NCBI RefSeq assembly: GCF_963678635.1
Contig: NW_026971433.1
Span: 62,001 to 126,000, forward strand
Length of the DNA stretch: 64,000 nt
From: Symsagittifera roscoffensis
Taxonomy: Eukaryota > Xenacoelomorpha > Acoela > Convolutidae
Direction of reading: 5' to 3'
The position numbers and the translations under genes are program-made. Each line of letters starts with the position of its first letter. Within the stretch, counting starts at the first letter, position 1. Shown here piece by piece: positions 33,775-44,500 of the stretch. The notes beneath the pieces are model-generated. The model saw nothing but the letters and a program-made list of their open reading frames with translations. It was not told where the DNA came from and did not search any database.

Positions 33775-34137
33775 TTAGATGGTAATTGGGTTGTACACAG
33801 TTCCCTCTTCCCAAGGAAAGAAGAAATCGTTGAATGGCTGAGCCACATATCTAGAGTCAGGAGTTTTGGGGTAATTCTTTTCCACGTGCTCGGACACTTC
33901 CTCCATCATTTGCATTTCTCCGAAATGGCTCTCTGCAGGGGGTACTTGCGTTATATGATGTTCGTTGAAACCACTGCGCATCACTTCCAAAATGTACCAG
34001 ACTTGGATTGGGATGTCAATTCGTGTCAGAAAAACTCCACAAACTGTTTCTCGCACATGGAATTGTACTAAATCAGCGGAAAATTCCACCGAGAACATAA
34101 GGTTGTTGTTTTGTACTGAGAAGATCTGTTTAAGCAA
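33775..34137 (-). CDS. Unassigned 107-120 codon gene, copy 1
   Basis: The minus strand is open for 120 codons; the first ATG is codon 14, giving 107 residues (MFSVEFSADLVQFHVRETV onward, ending EEGTVYNPITI). Nearly the same frame occurs at 39331-39693. Its stop overlaps the stop of a + strand frame, a convergent arrangement as in compact virus-like genomes. Acidic and hydrophobic segments alternate; there is no obvious signal peptide or membrane span. The two copies differ at about ten residues with almost no silent changes, so they appear to have drifted without selection since duplication. No family recognised; possibly a structural or accessory gene of the element. Confidence 0.5.
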   Translation of the reverse strand: MLKQIFSVQNNNLMFSVEFSADLVQFHVRETVCGVFLTRIDIPIQVWYILEVMRSGFNEHHITQVPPAESHFGEMQMMEEVSEHVEKNYPKTPDSRYVAQPFNDFFFPWEEGTVYNPITI

Positions 34138-34325
34138 TAAGTTGAGTTAACGAAACAGTGTGAAAAACAAAATTTACAGTTGAGAGGGTGAAAGTTGACG
34201 TTGGTTAAGTTGAAATAAATGTTTTAAGAGTTGAGAGAGGAGGTAGTTGACGGTAGTTAAGTTGAAAATAAATTGATTATTAGTTAAGAGAGAGGTGTAC
34301 CTTCAACTGGAATGTGTGGGTTTAA

Positions 34326-34465
34326 CCAATCAGAATGGAATTTCCTTATTTGGATTGCAGTCGTGTCCAATCAGTTTTTAGTTTCCGTTTATGGAATTCT
34401 TATAGAAAACTCGTGTCCAATTGGAAAAAAAAGCTCCATTTTACACCTTGTCGTACTCAATCAGA
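34326..34465. promoter_or_regulatory. CCAAT cluster, polymerase unit 2
   Basis: ACCAATCAGAATGG at 34325, GTGTCCAATCAG at 34363, GTGTCCAATTGG at 34413 and CTCAATCAGACAAACG at 34456. It lies about 190 bp upstream of the minus-strand gene at 33775-34137 and about 1.2 kb upstream of polymerase copy P2, so it could serve the former. Confidence 0.45.
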
Positions 34466-34805
34466 CAAACGTTTACCGTTTAGGGAAATAAATCTTCCAA
34501 ATAAAAAAATATACAAAATGCAATCGCAAAAATAATTGACCAAAAGTTGTTTGCTGTAAATATAAGAAATATTGCCGATATGAAAAGCAGAAGAAGGAAA
34601 ATTAATAAAAGTAGCATCTCTGAAATTTTTTCTCATCAAGTTACTTGAATTTTTTGTATATAATCTTTAAAAAAATGAAAGAATAAATAATTTTGCTGGG
34701 GAATTTCGACAAATCTGGGAAATGGATAGGGAATAAAACAAATCTTTGAAATATTATCGAACGACTTTTTTTACTAACTTCAAATTCTCTCAGTTTATTT
34801 TCTAG

Positions 34806-35181
34806 TCAAGTGTAACTCAGCAGAAAGTTTATAGCTTTAATACGCAGATCAAAAATAAAATCTTTGTGTGAGTAAGTTTCCCTGAAGAGACCTTTACTTA
34901 GTCGAACAACTCTATTTTGGACAACATAAACGTCCAAAAAATTGTGAAAAATGTAAAAATCTACATCTATTTCATCAATAAGGAAAATACACGGAAAATT
35001 TTCTCTTTTCTTGTAGATTGACTCGAGGAAGTTCAAATGTTTTGTAGATGAACTTTTTCAAAAGTAAATTTTTTGGATCCCAACTTGTGTCTAGAAACTG
35101 CTTAGTTCTGATTGGTTGAAAATTTTTCTCGAAAATTCTAGAACTTTCAAATGAATGACTTGGCGATAATGTCACTGCCAT
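34806..35181 (-). CDS. Divergent small gene, copy 2, two overlapping frames
   Basis: An ATG at 35181 opens MAVTLSPSHSFESSRIFEKN for 68 codons to 34975. A second frame, open from about 35063 down to 34806, encodes FPCIFLIDEIDVDFYIFHN and VVQNRVVRLSKGLFRETYSH but has no ATG. Both frames are kept in copy 3 (40498-40891). The simplest reading is one ancestral protein of about 140 residues split by an old frameshift, or two exons. It is divergent from polymerase copy P2 and shares its heat-shock/CRE region. Function unknown. Confidence 0.4.
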
Positions 35182-35345
35182 AAAAATAATGTTGCGTTGG
35201 TGGTGACGTCACTTCTAATTTTAGAATGACGTCAATACTATAAAAGGAAAATTGCGTAGGTGGTGACGTCATTTCTGTTCAAAGGATGACTTCATTACGA
35301 TAAAAGGTATTTGCGTAGAGGATGACGTCATTGTTAGTATAAATA
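35126..35345 (+). promoter_or_regulatory. Heat-shock element, CRE sites and TATA box before polymerase copy P2
   Basis: TTCTCGAAAATTCTAGAA at 35126-35143 extends by CTTTC to a five-unit heat-shock element ending at 35148. TGACGTCA occurs at 35204, 35227, 35264 and 35323; TGACTTCA at about 35287. TATAAATA is at 35338-35345. A splice donor AAAT/GTAAGT at 35466 and acceptor TTTTTAG just before 35538 would remove a short 5' intron. Confidence 0.65.
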
Positions 35346-35540
35346 CACTTATTTTATTGGATTAAATCAACTGGATTATTGTATTAACTTTTGTTTGCGA
35401 ATCAGAAACAGTTAATTGTGTTTTACTTCAAAGTTTACATTTCGTTAATTCGCGTAAAGAAAAATGTAAGTATTTTCATTCTTTTGGTACTTTAGTTTTT
35501 CAATTTTGGAACCTTTTTCAAGTCCCAAATTTTTTAGATA

Positions 35541-38500
35541 ATACCTGCCCTTATCCGCAACGAAAAAGTGAAGTGTGGAGACTGTGGAATTATGTATGTT
35601 CGCTAGCATGCAGCTCGATATCAAAAAAGATGTGCTAAAGGAGTTATTTTTTGTTCCGAATGTAAATATTCCACTTACAATCAACAAGAAATGAACTACC
35701 ATATGGCCAAGAAGCATGCACAAACAATTTCGAAGCAGTCAACGGTTTGTTCGTATTATGAGCAAAAGTCCCCAGTTACTACTCTCTCCAACAAAATCGG
35801 AGAAAGGAACATGGAGCAAAACAACGGAATTCTAGTGATACGGTAGCCGGCTTGAACAATATTGTGGAGAAAGGGGAAGATGGTGAAAAACTGAAAGCGG
35901 AACTTAGTGCTTGTCATCATTTTTTGGTGGGTACGGAGATGGAAAATGGGAGACATAAGGTATTTAACTTCCAAATGTCCAAGTTAGATACTAAAACAAT
36001 GAATGAGAAATTAAAAGAAGTCTTCAATAAGCTCGATTCTGCCCTAAAATCAACATTGCGCTGGGATTTGTTCTTCCAAAAATTGAGACGGGCGAATATT
36101 GAGCGATATTTCTAAGCCCATGAAAACAATGTTTCAATTGAAAAATACCATTTGCTCTGTTTGAAAGCAGACTTGATAACAATCCAAGCAAAAGTAGAAA
36201 CATTTGATTTTGTGGAGCAATGTACCCAAGAACACCAGAACACAAAATGGAGATTCAAGTTGATTACTGACGTTACATTTTTTGCTGCTTTGCTGAAAAA
36301 CTTTCCAATGGGAACGAACTCTGTCTTACCCCATCCTCTTCTAAAAAAACATTTTGTTAACCGTCTTTTATCGAACAAAGACAAGTAGCCTTACAAAGAT
36401 CATTTGTGTCTTTTCCGCGCATTGGCAATGTACATGGACTGACATAATGATCTCGATTCTGAAACTTCTAGATAATTTACAGAATTCATATCAAAATCTG
36501 GTAATGATCCTAAAAACTTTCGTAGAGTTTCTGTAGAAGACTTACCTGTTGTCGAAGAAATTGTTCAAATGAACATCTTTTTATACGATTTCGATATCCA
36601 AGAAGGAGAATATGTAGGAGAAATAGCTCGACGAAGTATTGGAAGATTTGACAAAACAGTCAAATTACTGAGATTTAACAATCATATCATTCACACAAAT
36701 GATACTGATTCTTTCTTCAAGTGTCCTCGTTGTGATTCTTTTTTCAAAAGATCTGAGTTTCTCAACAAACATCTTGTGAGATGCAAGGACCGAGTGAAAC
36801 ATATTTACCCAAAGAACTTTCATGAGCTTCGCGAAACTTTGTTTGAACAGCTAGAAGGATTCAATCTTCCAGTTTCTGAAGATAAAAAAATTTTTAATAA
36901 CCCAGCAATTTTTGATTTTGAGTCGATTTATGTTCCTACAGAGGAACTAATATCTGGATTGGAAAAATTGTTCAGTCCAATTCCAGTCTCTTTTTCACCA
37001 AATCTGATTGATGAACCCATCTGTTTTTACAGAAAGGATCCACAGAACTTGATTAATGATTTTGTAAGCAAGCTCGAGCTGTTGGCTGAGAAAGGTAAGC
37101 TGGAGATGAGAACAAAATTTCAAGATATTGAAGTAGCTCTCAATGAAAGATTGAAAAAAAATCTTTGATCAGCTGAGCCAACGTGGTAAAATTTATTCAA
37201 GTAAAAAATTTGAGTACGAAGACGAATGCACTGAAGTCACGGAAGAAGCTGATATGTCAACACAATTCTTTCGAGTTCAGAAAAATCAACTCATTGATTT
37301 GAAACAACATCTGGAGAGATATGTAAATACTTTACCTGTTTTTGGATTTAACAGCGGTAGATATGATATAAATTTGATCAAGTCCTACCTAATTCCCTAT
37401 TTGATTCGCGATAAAGAACAAGGAACATCAGTCATCAAAAGAGCAAATGACATTATACCTTTCAAGTTTGGAGATGTACAATTTCTCGACAAAATGAAGT
37501 TTCTGGGAGGGGCAACTACTCTGGAATCCTTTGTCAAAGCCTATAAAGCTAGCGAAACGAAAGGATTCTTTCCCTCTGAGTGGTTTGATAACCCAGACAA
37601 ACTTGACTTTCCTGAATTGTCACCGTATGAAGCATTTTTCAGTTAACTTAGAAACATTCTTATTCTTATTCTCTAGAAAAAGACTTTATTGATTATGAGA
37701 AGCTTAGAAAAAATGGGTTTGACGAACAACAGGCACTGAAAAAGCTTCAAATCAAGACTGTTACTCCATCTGAGTTGGGTAATTACAATTACTTACAAGA
37801 GACTTGGAAGAAAAATGGAATGACAGTGTTCAAAGACTTTTTGAAAGGGTACAACAACGAGAATGTAGTTCCAACCATGGAGACAATGCGGAAAATTATT
37901 CAGTTTTATCATAACAAGGGGATAGAAATATTGAAACTTGGATGCACACTTCCAAAACTAGCAAACGTATGTCTTCACAAATCTACAAATTACAAGTTTT
38001 ATCCATTTTGCGAAAGTGATAAAGACTTGTGTGAAAAAATTTGAGAGGACACGATTGCTGGACCTTCCATTGTTTTCACTCGAAAAGCTGTAGTTGATGG
38101 AACATACATCAGGTATTCATCAAATGTTTGTAAATCAATCGTTGGAATTGATGCAAGCCAGCTTTACCCTTTCTCAATGTGTCAAGATATGCCAACAGGA
38201 CTGTACACGAGATTAGAGTTTGACACTGAAATGCAAAAATTCAAGGCTAGACATAATCGAACTCGCAACTTTGAGAATTTTGTCATGTCTTTCTATCAAG
38301 AATCAAAACCAGAATGTAAAACTGAGAGTTTTCTACATCTGGAAAAAAGAAAAAAATCGACTGTTTTAATGTTGATGGTTACTACGAGCACTGTAAAACA
38401 GTATTCGAAGCAATGAGATGTTACTACCACTTCTGTTCCTGTCAAGAAGCTCGTCCCTCCTTGAGAGAACAGGATATTGAGCGAGGAAACAAGAAGAGAG

Positions 38501-38930
38501 AGATGGATGATATGCGACAAGAATACAATAAAGAGAAAGGATACAAAGTGGAAGAAATGAGGGAGTGTGACTGGTGGGAAAGTTTCAAAATCAATGACAA
38601 GATCAAGAATCGCATCAGAACCCACTTTCCCAAAAAAAGACCTCTTTCTACAGACTCCCTTCTGTCAAAAACAAAAGATGGATCTCTTTTAGGTTACGTT
38701 CACTGCGATTTAGTTGTTCCAGATGAGCTAAAATCAAAATTTGCTAACTTTCAAAAACACTGAGGTTGGAAGAAACGACATTGGAGATTTCATTGAAAAT
38801 GCTGATATCTAGTTTCTAGCTAGAAAATGGAGCATTAATAACCCCTCTGTTCATTTTTTATTTAGAACTAGATTTGCAATGCAACAAAATTTACCGTTTT
38901 GTTCAGTACACTCCACAGAAACGTTTCGTC
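35541..38930 (+). pseudogene. Zinc-finger/type B DNA polymerase copy P2
   Basis: This is a protein-primed family B DNA polymerase relic. The start codon is ATA (35541) and finger 1 has a TAG at 35604. Beyond the frameshift at about 35770 the body frame shows, in order: an OTU-like or N-terminal region (to about 36480), a C2H2-like stretch CPRCDSFFKRSEFLNKHLVR at about 36724, exonuclease motif I IFDFESI at about 36906, motif II FNSGRYDINLIK at about 37344, and polymerase motif A GIDASQLYPFSM at about 38143. Motifs B and C (KxxxNSxYG and DTD in this family) are absent; the sequence ends near the palm segment just before them (38930) and joins the next copy. At least seven stops and frameshifts interrupt it, for example a TAA at 36114, TAG at 36386 and TGA at 38042. 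Confidence 0.8.
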
Positions 38931-38934
38931 TTGT

Positions 38935-39334
38935 GATCAAGTTTGTTCGTTTTTTTTTCGACTTGTTAGCAAAAGTTCCCCAAATACTACTCTCTCCAAC
39001 AAAATCGGAGAAAGGAAAATGGAGCAAAATAACGGAAACATAGTGATACGGTAGCCGGCTTGAACAATATTGTGGAGGAAGGGGAAGATGGTGAAAAACT
39101 GAAGGCGGAATATAGTGCTTGTCATCATTTTTTGGTGGGTACGGTGATGGAAAATGGGAGACATAAGGTAATTAACTTCCAAATGTCCAAGTTAGATACT
39201 AAAATAATCAAAAGAGTTGTCGAGCAGCTGAAGAATTTTGCAATTTCACAATGGAGCGCAAAGCTGGTCTTGCATCCATCACTGGTGGTTCGCTGACTGA
39301 AGTTCTTGGCTCAGAGAACCCTTCGTCCGCTTAG
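38935..39334 (+). pseudogene. Polymerase copy P3, N-terminal fragment fused to another gene's end
   Basis: Starting in the last part of the zinc-finger exon, the frame reads through KFPKYYSLQQNRRKE and SDTVAGLNNIVEEGEDGEK, without the frameshift seen in P1, P2 and P4. After DTKIIKRVVEQLKNFAIS it joins a frame with ATG at 39251 (MERKAGLASITGGSLTEVL) ending at TAG 39332. That last piece is probably the C-terminus of a different gene of the element, brought in by deletion. P1 has the same join. Confidence 0.6.
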
Positions 39335-39693
39335 ATGGTAATTGGGTTGTCCACAGTTCCCTCTTCCCAAGGAAAGAAGAAATCGTTGAATGGCTGAGCC
39401 ACATATCTAGAGTCAGGAGTTTTGGGGTAATTCTTTTCCACGTGCTCGGCCACTTCCTCCATCATTTGCGTTTCTCCAAAATGGCTCTCTGTAGGGCGTA
39501 CTTGCGTTATATGATGTTCGTTGAAACCACTGCACATCACTTCCAAAATGTGCCAGACTTGGATTGGGATGTCAATTCGTGCCAGAAAAACTCCACAAAT
39601 TGTTTCTCGCACATGGAATTGTACTAAATCAGCGGAAAATTCCACCGAGAACATAAGGTTGTTGTTTTGTACTGAGAAGATCTTTTTAAGCAA
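39331..39693 (-). CDS. Unassigned 107-120 codon gene, copy 2
   Basis: This is the duplicate of 33775-34137, open over 120 codons with first ATG at codon 14 (about 39654). The protein ends EEGTVDNPITI. Residues differ from copy 1 at scattered sites (R to C, P to R, Y to H, M to T among others), mostly by single-base changes that alter the amino acid. The stop again overlaps the stop of the + strand frame. Both copies being unbroken argues that this was a real gene until recently. Function unknown. Confidence 0.5.
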   Translation of the reverse strand: MLKKIFSVQNNNLMFSVEFSADLVQFHVRETICGVFLARIDIPIQVWHILEVMCSGFNEHHITQVRPTESHFGETQMMEEVAEHVEKNYPKTPDSRYVAQPFNDFFFPWEEGTVDNPITI

Positions 39694-39881
39694 TAAGTTG
39701 AGTTAACGAAACAGTGTGAAAAACAAAATTTACAGTTGAGAGGGCGAAAGTTGACGTTGGTTAAGTTGAAATAAATGTTTTAAGAGCTGAGAGAGGAGGT
39801 AGTTGACGGTAGTTAAGTTGAAAATAAAATGATTATTAGTTAAGAGAGAGGTGTACCTTCAACTGGAATGTGTGACTTTAA

Positions 39882-40018
39882 CCAATCAGAAGGGAATTTC
39901 CTTATTTGGATTGCAGTCGTGTCCAATCAGTTTTTAGTTTCCGTTTATGGAATTCTTATAGAAAACTCGTGTCCAATTGGAAAAAAAGCTCCATTCACAC
40001 CTTGTCATACCCAATCAG
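39882..40018. promoter_or_regulatory. CCAAT cluster, polymerase unit 4
   Basis: ACCAATCAGAAGGG at 39881, GTCCAATCAG at 39921, GTCCAATTGG at 39971 and CCCAATCAGACAAACG at 40010. Third copy of the clusters at 31829 and 34326, with the same 40-50 bp spacing. Confidence 0.45.
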
Positions 40019-40497
40019 ACAAACGTTTACCGTTTAGGGACTTAAATCTAGCAAATAAAAAAAATATACACAATTGCAACCGCAAAAATAATTGACCAAA
40101 AGTTTTTTGCTGTAAATATAAGAAATATTGCCGATATGAAAAGCAAAAGAAGGAAAATTAATAAAAGTAGCATCTCTGCAATTTTTTCTCATCAAGTTAC
40201 TTGAATTTTTTGTATATAATCGATGAGAGTTTGCTTATCAGCAGATAGTCAAGTTCTTTGATTTTGATGTAGATTTGAGAGGATTACTCGAAGTTGATGA
40301 ATTTTTTAAAGCAAATCTTTGTAAATCGGATTCCAAACCTGATCATGCAAGATTTTGAACTTTGAAGATCTTTAAAAAATTGAAGAATAAATAATTTTGC
40401 TGGGGAATTTTGACAAATCTGGGAAATGGATAGGTAATAAAAGAAATCTTTGAAATTTTATCGTACGACTTTTTTACTAACTTCAAATTCTCTAAAT

Positions 40498-40891
40498 TTA
40501 TTTTCTAGTCAAGTGTAACTCAGCAGTAAGTTTATATCTTTGATACGCAATATTTCGATCAAAAACAAAATATGTGTGTGAGTAAGTTTCCCCGAAGAGA
40601 CCTTTACTTAGTCGAACAACTCTATTTTGGACAATATAAATGTCCAAAAAATTGTGAAAAATGTAAGAATCTACATCTATTTCATCAAAAAGGAAAATAC
40701 ACGGAAAATTTTCTTTTTTCTTGAAGAGTAACTCGAGGAAGTTCAAATGTTTTATAAATGAGCTTTATCAAAAGTGAATAATTTGGATCCAAACTTGTGT
40801 CTAGAAACTGCTTAGTTCTGATTGGTTGAAAATTTTTCTCAAAAATTCTAGAACATTCAAATGAATGACTTGGAGATAACGTCACTGCCAT
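40498..40891 (-). CDS. Divergent small gene, copy 3, two overlapping frames
   Basis: An ATG at 40891 opens MAVTLSPSHSFECSRIFEKN for 68 codons to 40685. The overlapping frame, open to 40498, includes FPCIFLFDEIDVDSYIFHN and VVRLSKGLFGETYSH and ends AELHLTRK. As in copy 2 the second frame lacks an ATG, and joining the two needs a frameshift or splicing. It points away from polymerase copy P4. Function unknown. Confidence 0.4.
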
Positions 40892-41055
40892 AAAAATATT
40901 GTTGCGTTGGTGGTGACGTCACTTCTATTTTTAGAATGATGTCATTACCATAAAAGGAAAATTACGTAGTTGGTGACGTCATTTCTATTCAAAGAATGAC
41001 TTCATTACGATAAAAGGTAATTGCGTAGAGGATGATGTCATTGTTAGTATAAATA
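40846..41055 (+). promoter_or_regulatory. Heat-shock element, CRE sites and TATA box before polymerase copy P4
   Basis: TTCTAGAACATTC at 40846-40858 gives a three-unit heat-shock element; the next unit upstream (TTCTCAAAA) is degraded by one base. TGACGTCA occurs at 40914 and 40974, with variants TGATGTCA at about 40937 and 41033. TATAAATA is at 41048-41055. A 5' intron may run from the donor AAAT/GTAAGT at 41176 to TTTTAG at 41247, 72 bp, just before the ATG at 41251. Confidence 0.65.
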
Positions 41056-41250
41056 CACTTATTTTTTTGGATTAAATCAACTGGATTATTGTATTGACTT
41101 TTGTTTGCGAATCAGAAACAGTTAATTGAGTTTTACTTCAAAGTTTACATTTCGTTAATTCGCGAAAAGAAAAATGTAAGTATTTTCATTCATTTGGTAC
41201 TTTAGTTTTTCAATTTTGGAACCTTTTTTAAGTCCCAAAACTTTTAGATA

Positions 41251-41556
41251 ATGCCTGCCCTTAACCGCAACAAAAAAGTGAAATGCGGAGACTGTGGAAA
41301 TATGTATGTTGGCCAGCATGCAGCTCGAAATCAAAAAAGATGTGCTAAAGGAGTTATTTTTTGTTCCGAATGTAAATATTCCACTTACAATCAACAAGAA
41401 ATGAACTACCATATGGCCAAGAAGCATGCTCAAACAATTTCGAAGCAGTCAAAGGTTTGTTCGTCTTGTGAGCAAAAGTCCCCAGTTACTACTCTCTCCA
41501 ACAAAATCGGAGAAAGGAACATGGAGCAAAACAACGGAATTCTAGTGATACGGTAG
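41251..41556 (+). CDS. Intact zinc-finger exon of polymerase copy P4
   Basis: The ATG at 41251 opens MPALNRNKKVKCGDCGNMY. Finger 1 is C-x2-C-x7-H-x7-C and finger 2 is C-x2-C-x12-H-x4-H (CSECKYSTYNQQEMNYHMA, KKH), with all ligands. A third CSSC pair follows at about 41461, after which a one-base shift sends the frame away from the polymerase body to a stop at 41556. Such fingers probably mediate DNA or protein contact. This is the reference copy for comparing the minus-strand exons Z0-Z4, which share ligand spacing and the MPxLxRNxK start. Confidence 0.65.
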   Translation: MPALNRNKKVKCGDCGNMYVGQHAARNQKRCAKGVIFCSECKYSTYNQQEMNYHMAKKHAQTISKQSKVCSSCEQKSPVTTLSNKIGERNMEQNNGILVIR

Positions 41557-44500
41557 CCGGCTTGAACAATATTGTGGAGAAAGGGGAAGATGGTGAAAAA
41601 CTGAAAGCGGAACTTAGTGCTTGTCATCATTTTTTGGTGGGTACGGAGATGGAAAATGGGAGACATAAGGTATTTAACTTCCAAATGTCCAAGTTAGATA
41701 CTAAAACAATGAATGAGAAATTAAAAGAAGTCTTCAATAACCTCGATTCTGCCCTAAAATCAACATTGCGCTGGGATTTGTTCTTCCAAAAATTGAGACG
41801 GGCGAATATTGAGCGATATTTCTAAGCCCATGAAAACAATGTTTCAATTGAAAAATACCATTTGCTCTGTTTGAAAGCAGACTTGATAACAATCCAAGCA
41901 AAAGTAGAAACATTTGATTTTGTGGAGCAATGTACCCAAGAACACCAGAACACAAAATGGAGATTCAAGTTGATTACTGACGTTACATTTTTTGCTGCTT
42001 TGCTGAAAAATTTTTCAATGTTAACGAACTCTGTCTTACCCCATCCTCTTCTGAAAAACCATTCTGTTATCCGTCTTTTATCGATTAAAGACAAATAGCC
42101 TTACAAAGATCATTTGTGTCTTTTCCCCGCATTAGCATTGTACATGGACGGACATAATGATCTCGATTCTGACACTTCTAGATAATTTACAGAATTTATA
42201 TAAAATTCTGGTAATGATCCTAAAAACTTTCGTAGAGTTTCTGTAGAAGACTTAACTGTTGTCGAGGAAATTGTTCAAATGAACATCTTTTTATACGATT
42301 TCGATATCCAAGAAGGAGAATATGTAGGAGAAATAGCTCGACGAAGTATTGGAAGATTTGACAATACAGTCAAATTACTGAGATTTAACAATCATATCAT
42401 TCATACAAATGATACTGATTCTTTCTTCAAGAGTCCTTGTTGTGATTCTTTCTTCAAAAGATCTGAGTTTCTCAACAAAAATCTTGTGAGATGCAAGGAC
42501 CGAGTGAAACATATTTGCCCAAAGAACTTTCATGAGCTTCGCGAAACTTTGTTTGAATAGCTAGAAGGATTCAATCTTCCAGTTTCTGAAGATAAAAAAA
42601 TTTTTAACAACCCAGCAACTTTTGATTTTGAGTCGATTTATGTTCCTACAGTGGAACTGCTATATGGATTGGAAAACATGTTCAGTCAATTTTCAGTCTC
42701 AATATCATCGAATCTGATTGATGAACCCATCTGTTTGTACAACAAGGATCCATAGAACTTGATTAATGATTTTGTAAGCAAGCTCGAGCTGTTGGCTGAG
42801 AATGTTAAGCTGGAGATGAGAACAAAATTTCAAGATATTGAAGTAGCTCTCAATGAAAGATTGAAAAAAATCTTTGATCAGCTGTGCCAACGTGGTGAAA
42901 TTTATTCAAGTAATAAATTTGAGTACGAAGACGAATGCACTGAAGTTACGGAAGAAGCTGATATGTCAACACAATTCTTTCGAGTTCAGAAAAATCAACT
43001 CATTGATTTGAAACAACATCTGGAGAGATATGTAAATACTTTACCTGTTTTTGGATTTAACAGCGGTAGATATGATATAAATTTGATCAAGTCCTACCTA
43101 ATTCCCTATTTGATTCGCGATAAAGAACAAGGAACATCAGTCATCAAAAGAGCAAATGACATTATACCTTTCAAGTTTGGAGATGTACAATTTCTCGACA
43201 AAATGAAGTTTCTGGGAGGGGCAACTACTCTGGAATCCTTTGTCAAAGCCTATAAAGCTAGCGAAACGAAAGGATTCTTTCCCTCTGAGTGATTTGATAA
43301 CCCAGACAAACTTAACTTTCCTGAATTGTCACCGTATGAAGCCTTTTTCAGTGAACTTAGAAACAACAATTCTCTAGAAAAAGACTTCATTGATTATGAG
43401 AAGCTTAGAAAAAGTGGGTTTGACGAACAACAAGCACTGAAAAAGCTTCAAATCAAGACTGTTACTCCATCTGAGTTGGATAATTACAATTACTTACAAA
43501 ACAATTGGAAGAAAAATGGAATGACAGTGTTCAAAGACTTTTTGAAGTGTTACAACAACGAGAATGTAGTTCCAACCATGGAGGCAATTCGGAAAATGAT
43601 TCAGTTTTATCATAACAAGGGGATAGAAAATTTGAAACTTGGATGCACACTTCCAAAACTAGCAAACGTTTGTCTTTACAAATCTACAAATTACAAATTT
43701 TATCCATTTTGCGAAAGTGATAAAGACTTGTGTGAAAAAATTTGAGAGGACACGATTGCTGGACCTTCCATTGTTTTCACTCGAAAAGCTGTAGTTGATG
43801 GAACATACATCAGATATTCATCAAATGTTTGTATATCAATCATTGGAAAAGATGCAAGCCAGCTTTACCCTTTCTCAATGTATCAAGATATGCCAACAGG
43901 ACTGTACACGAGATGAGAGTTTGACACTGAAATGCAAAAATTCAAGGCTAGACATAATCGAACTCGTAACTTTGAGAATATGGTCATGTCTTTCTGTCAA
44001 GAATCAAAACCAGAATGTAAAACTGAGAGTTTTCTACATCTGGAAAACAGAAAAAAAATCGACTATTTTAATGTTGATGGTTACTACGAGCACTGTAAAA
44101 CAGTATTCGAAGCAATGGGATGTTACTACCACTTCTGTTCCTGTCAAGAAGCTCGTCCCTCCTTGAGAGAACAGGATATTGAGCGAGGAAAGAAGAAGAG
44201 AGAGATGGATGATATGCGACAAGAATACAATAAAGAGAAAGGATACAAAGTGGAAGAAATGTGGGAGTGTGACTGGTGGGAAAGTTTCAAAACCAATGAC
44301 AAGATCAAGAATCGCAACAGAACCCACTTTCCCAATAAAAGACCTCTTTCTACAGACTCATTTCTGTCAAAAACAAAAGATGGATCTCTTTTCGGCTACG
44401 TTCACTGCGATTTAGTTGTTCCAGATGAGCTAAAATCAAAATTTGCTAACTTTCAAAAACACTGATGTTGGAAGAAATGACATTGGATATTACATTGAAA

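Noticed and set aside
33886-34071. + strand frame MLGHFLHHLH... opposite the 107-120 codon gene, and its copy at 39442
   Set aside because: It is the shorter frame on the reverse strand of a longer one, has no extension, and is composed of the complement of the minus-strand codons.
44034-44327. Minus-strand frames over the polymerase (also 38296-38625 and 47316-47634)
   Set aside because: They are shadows of the polymerase reading frame, whose motifs on the + strand explain the sequence.
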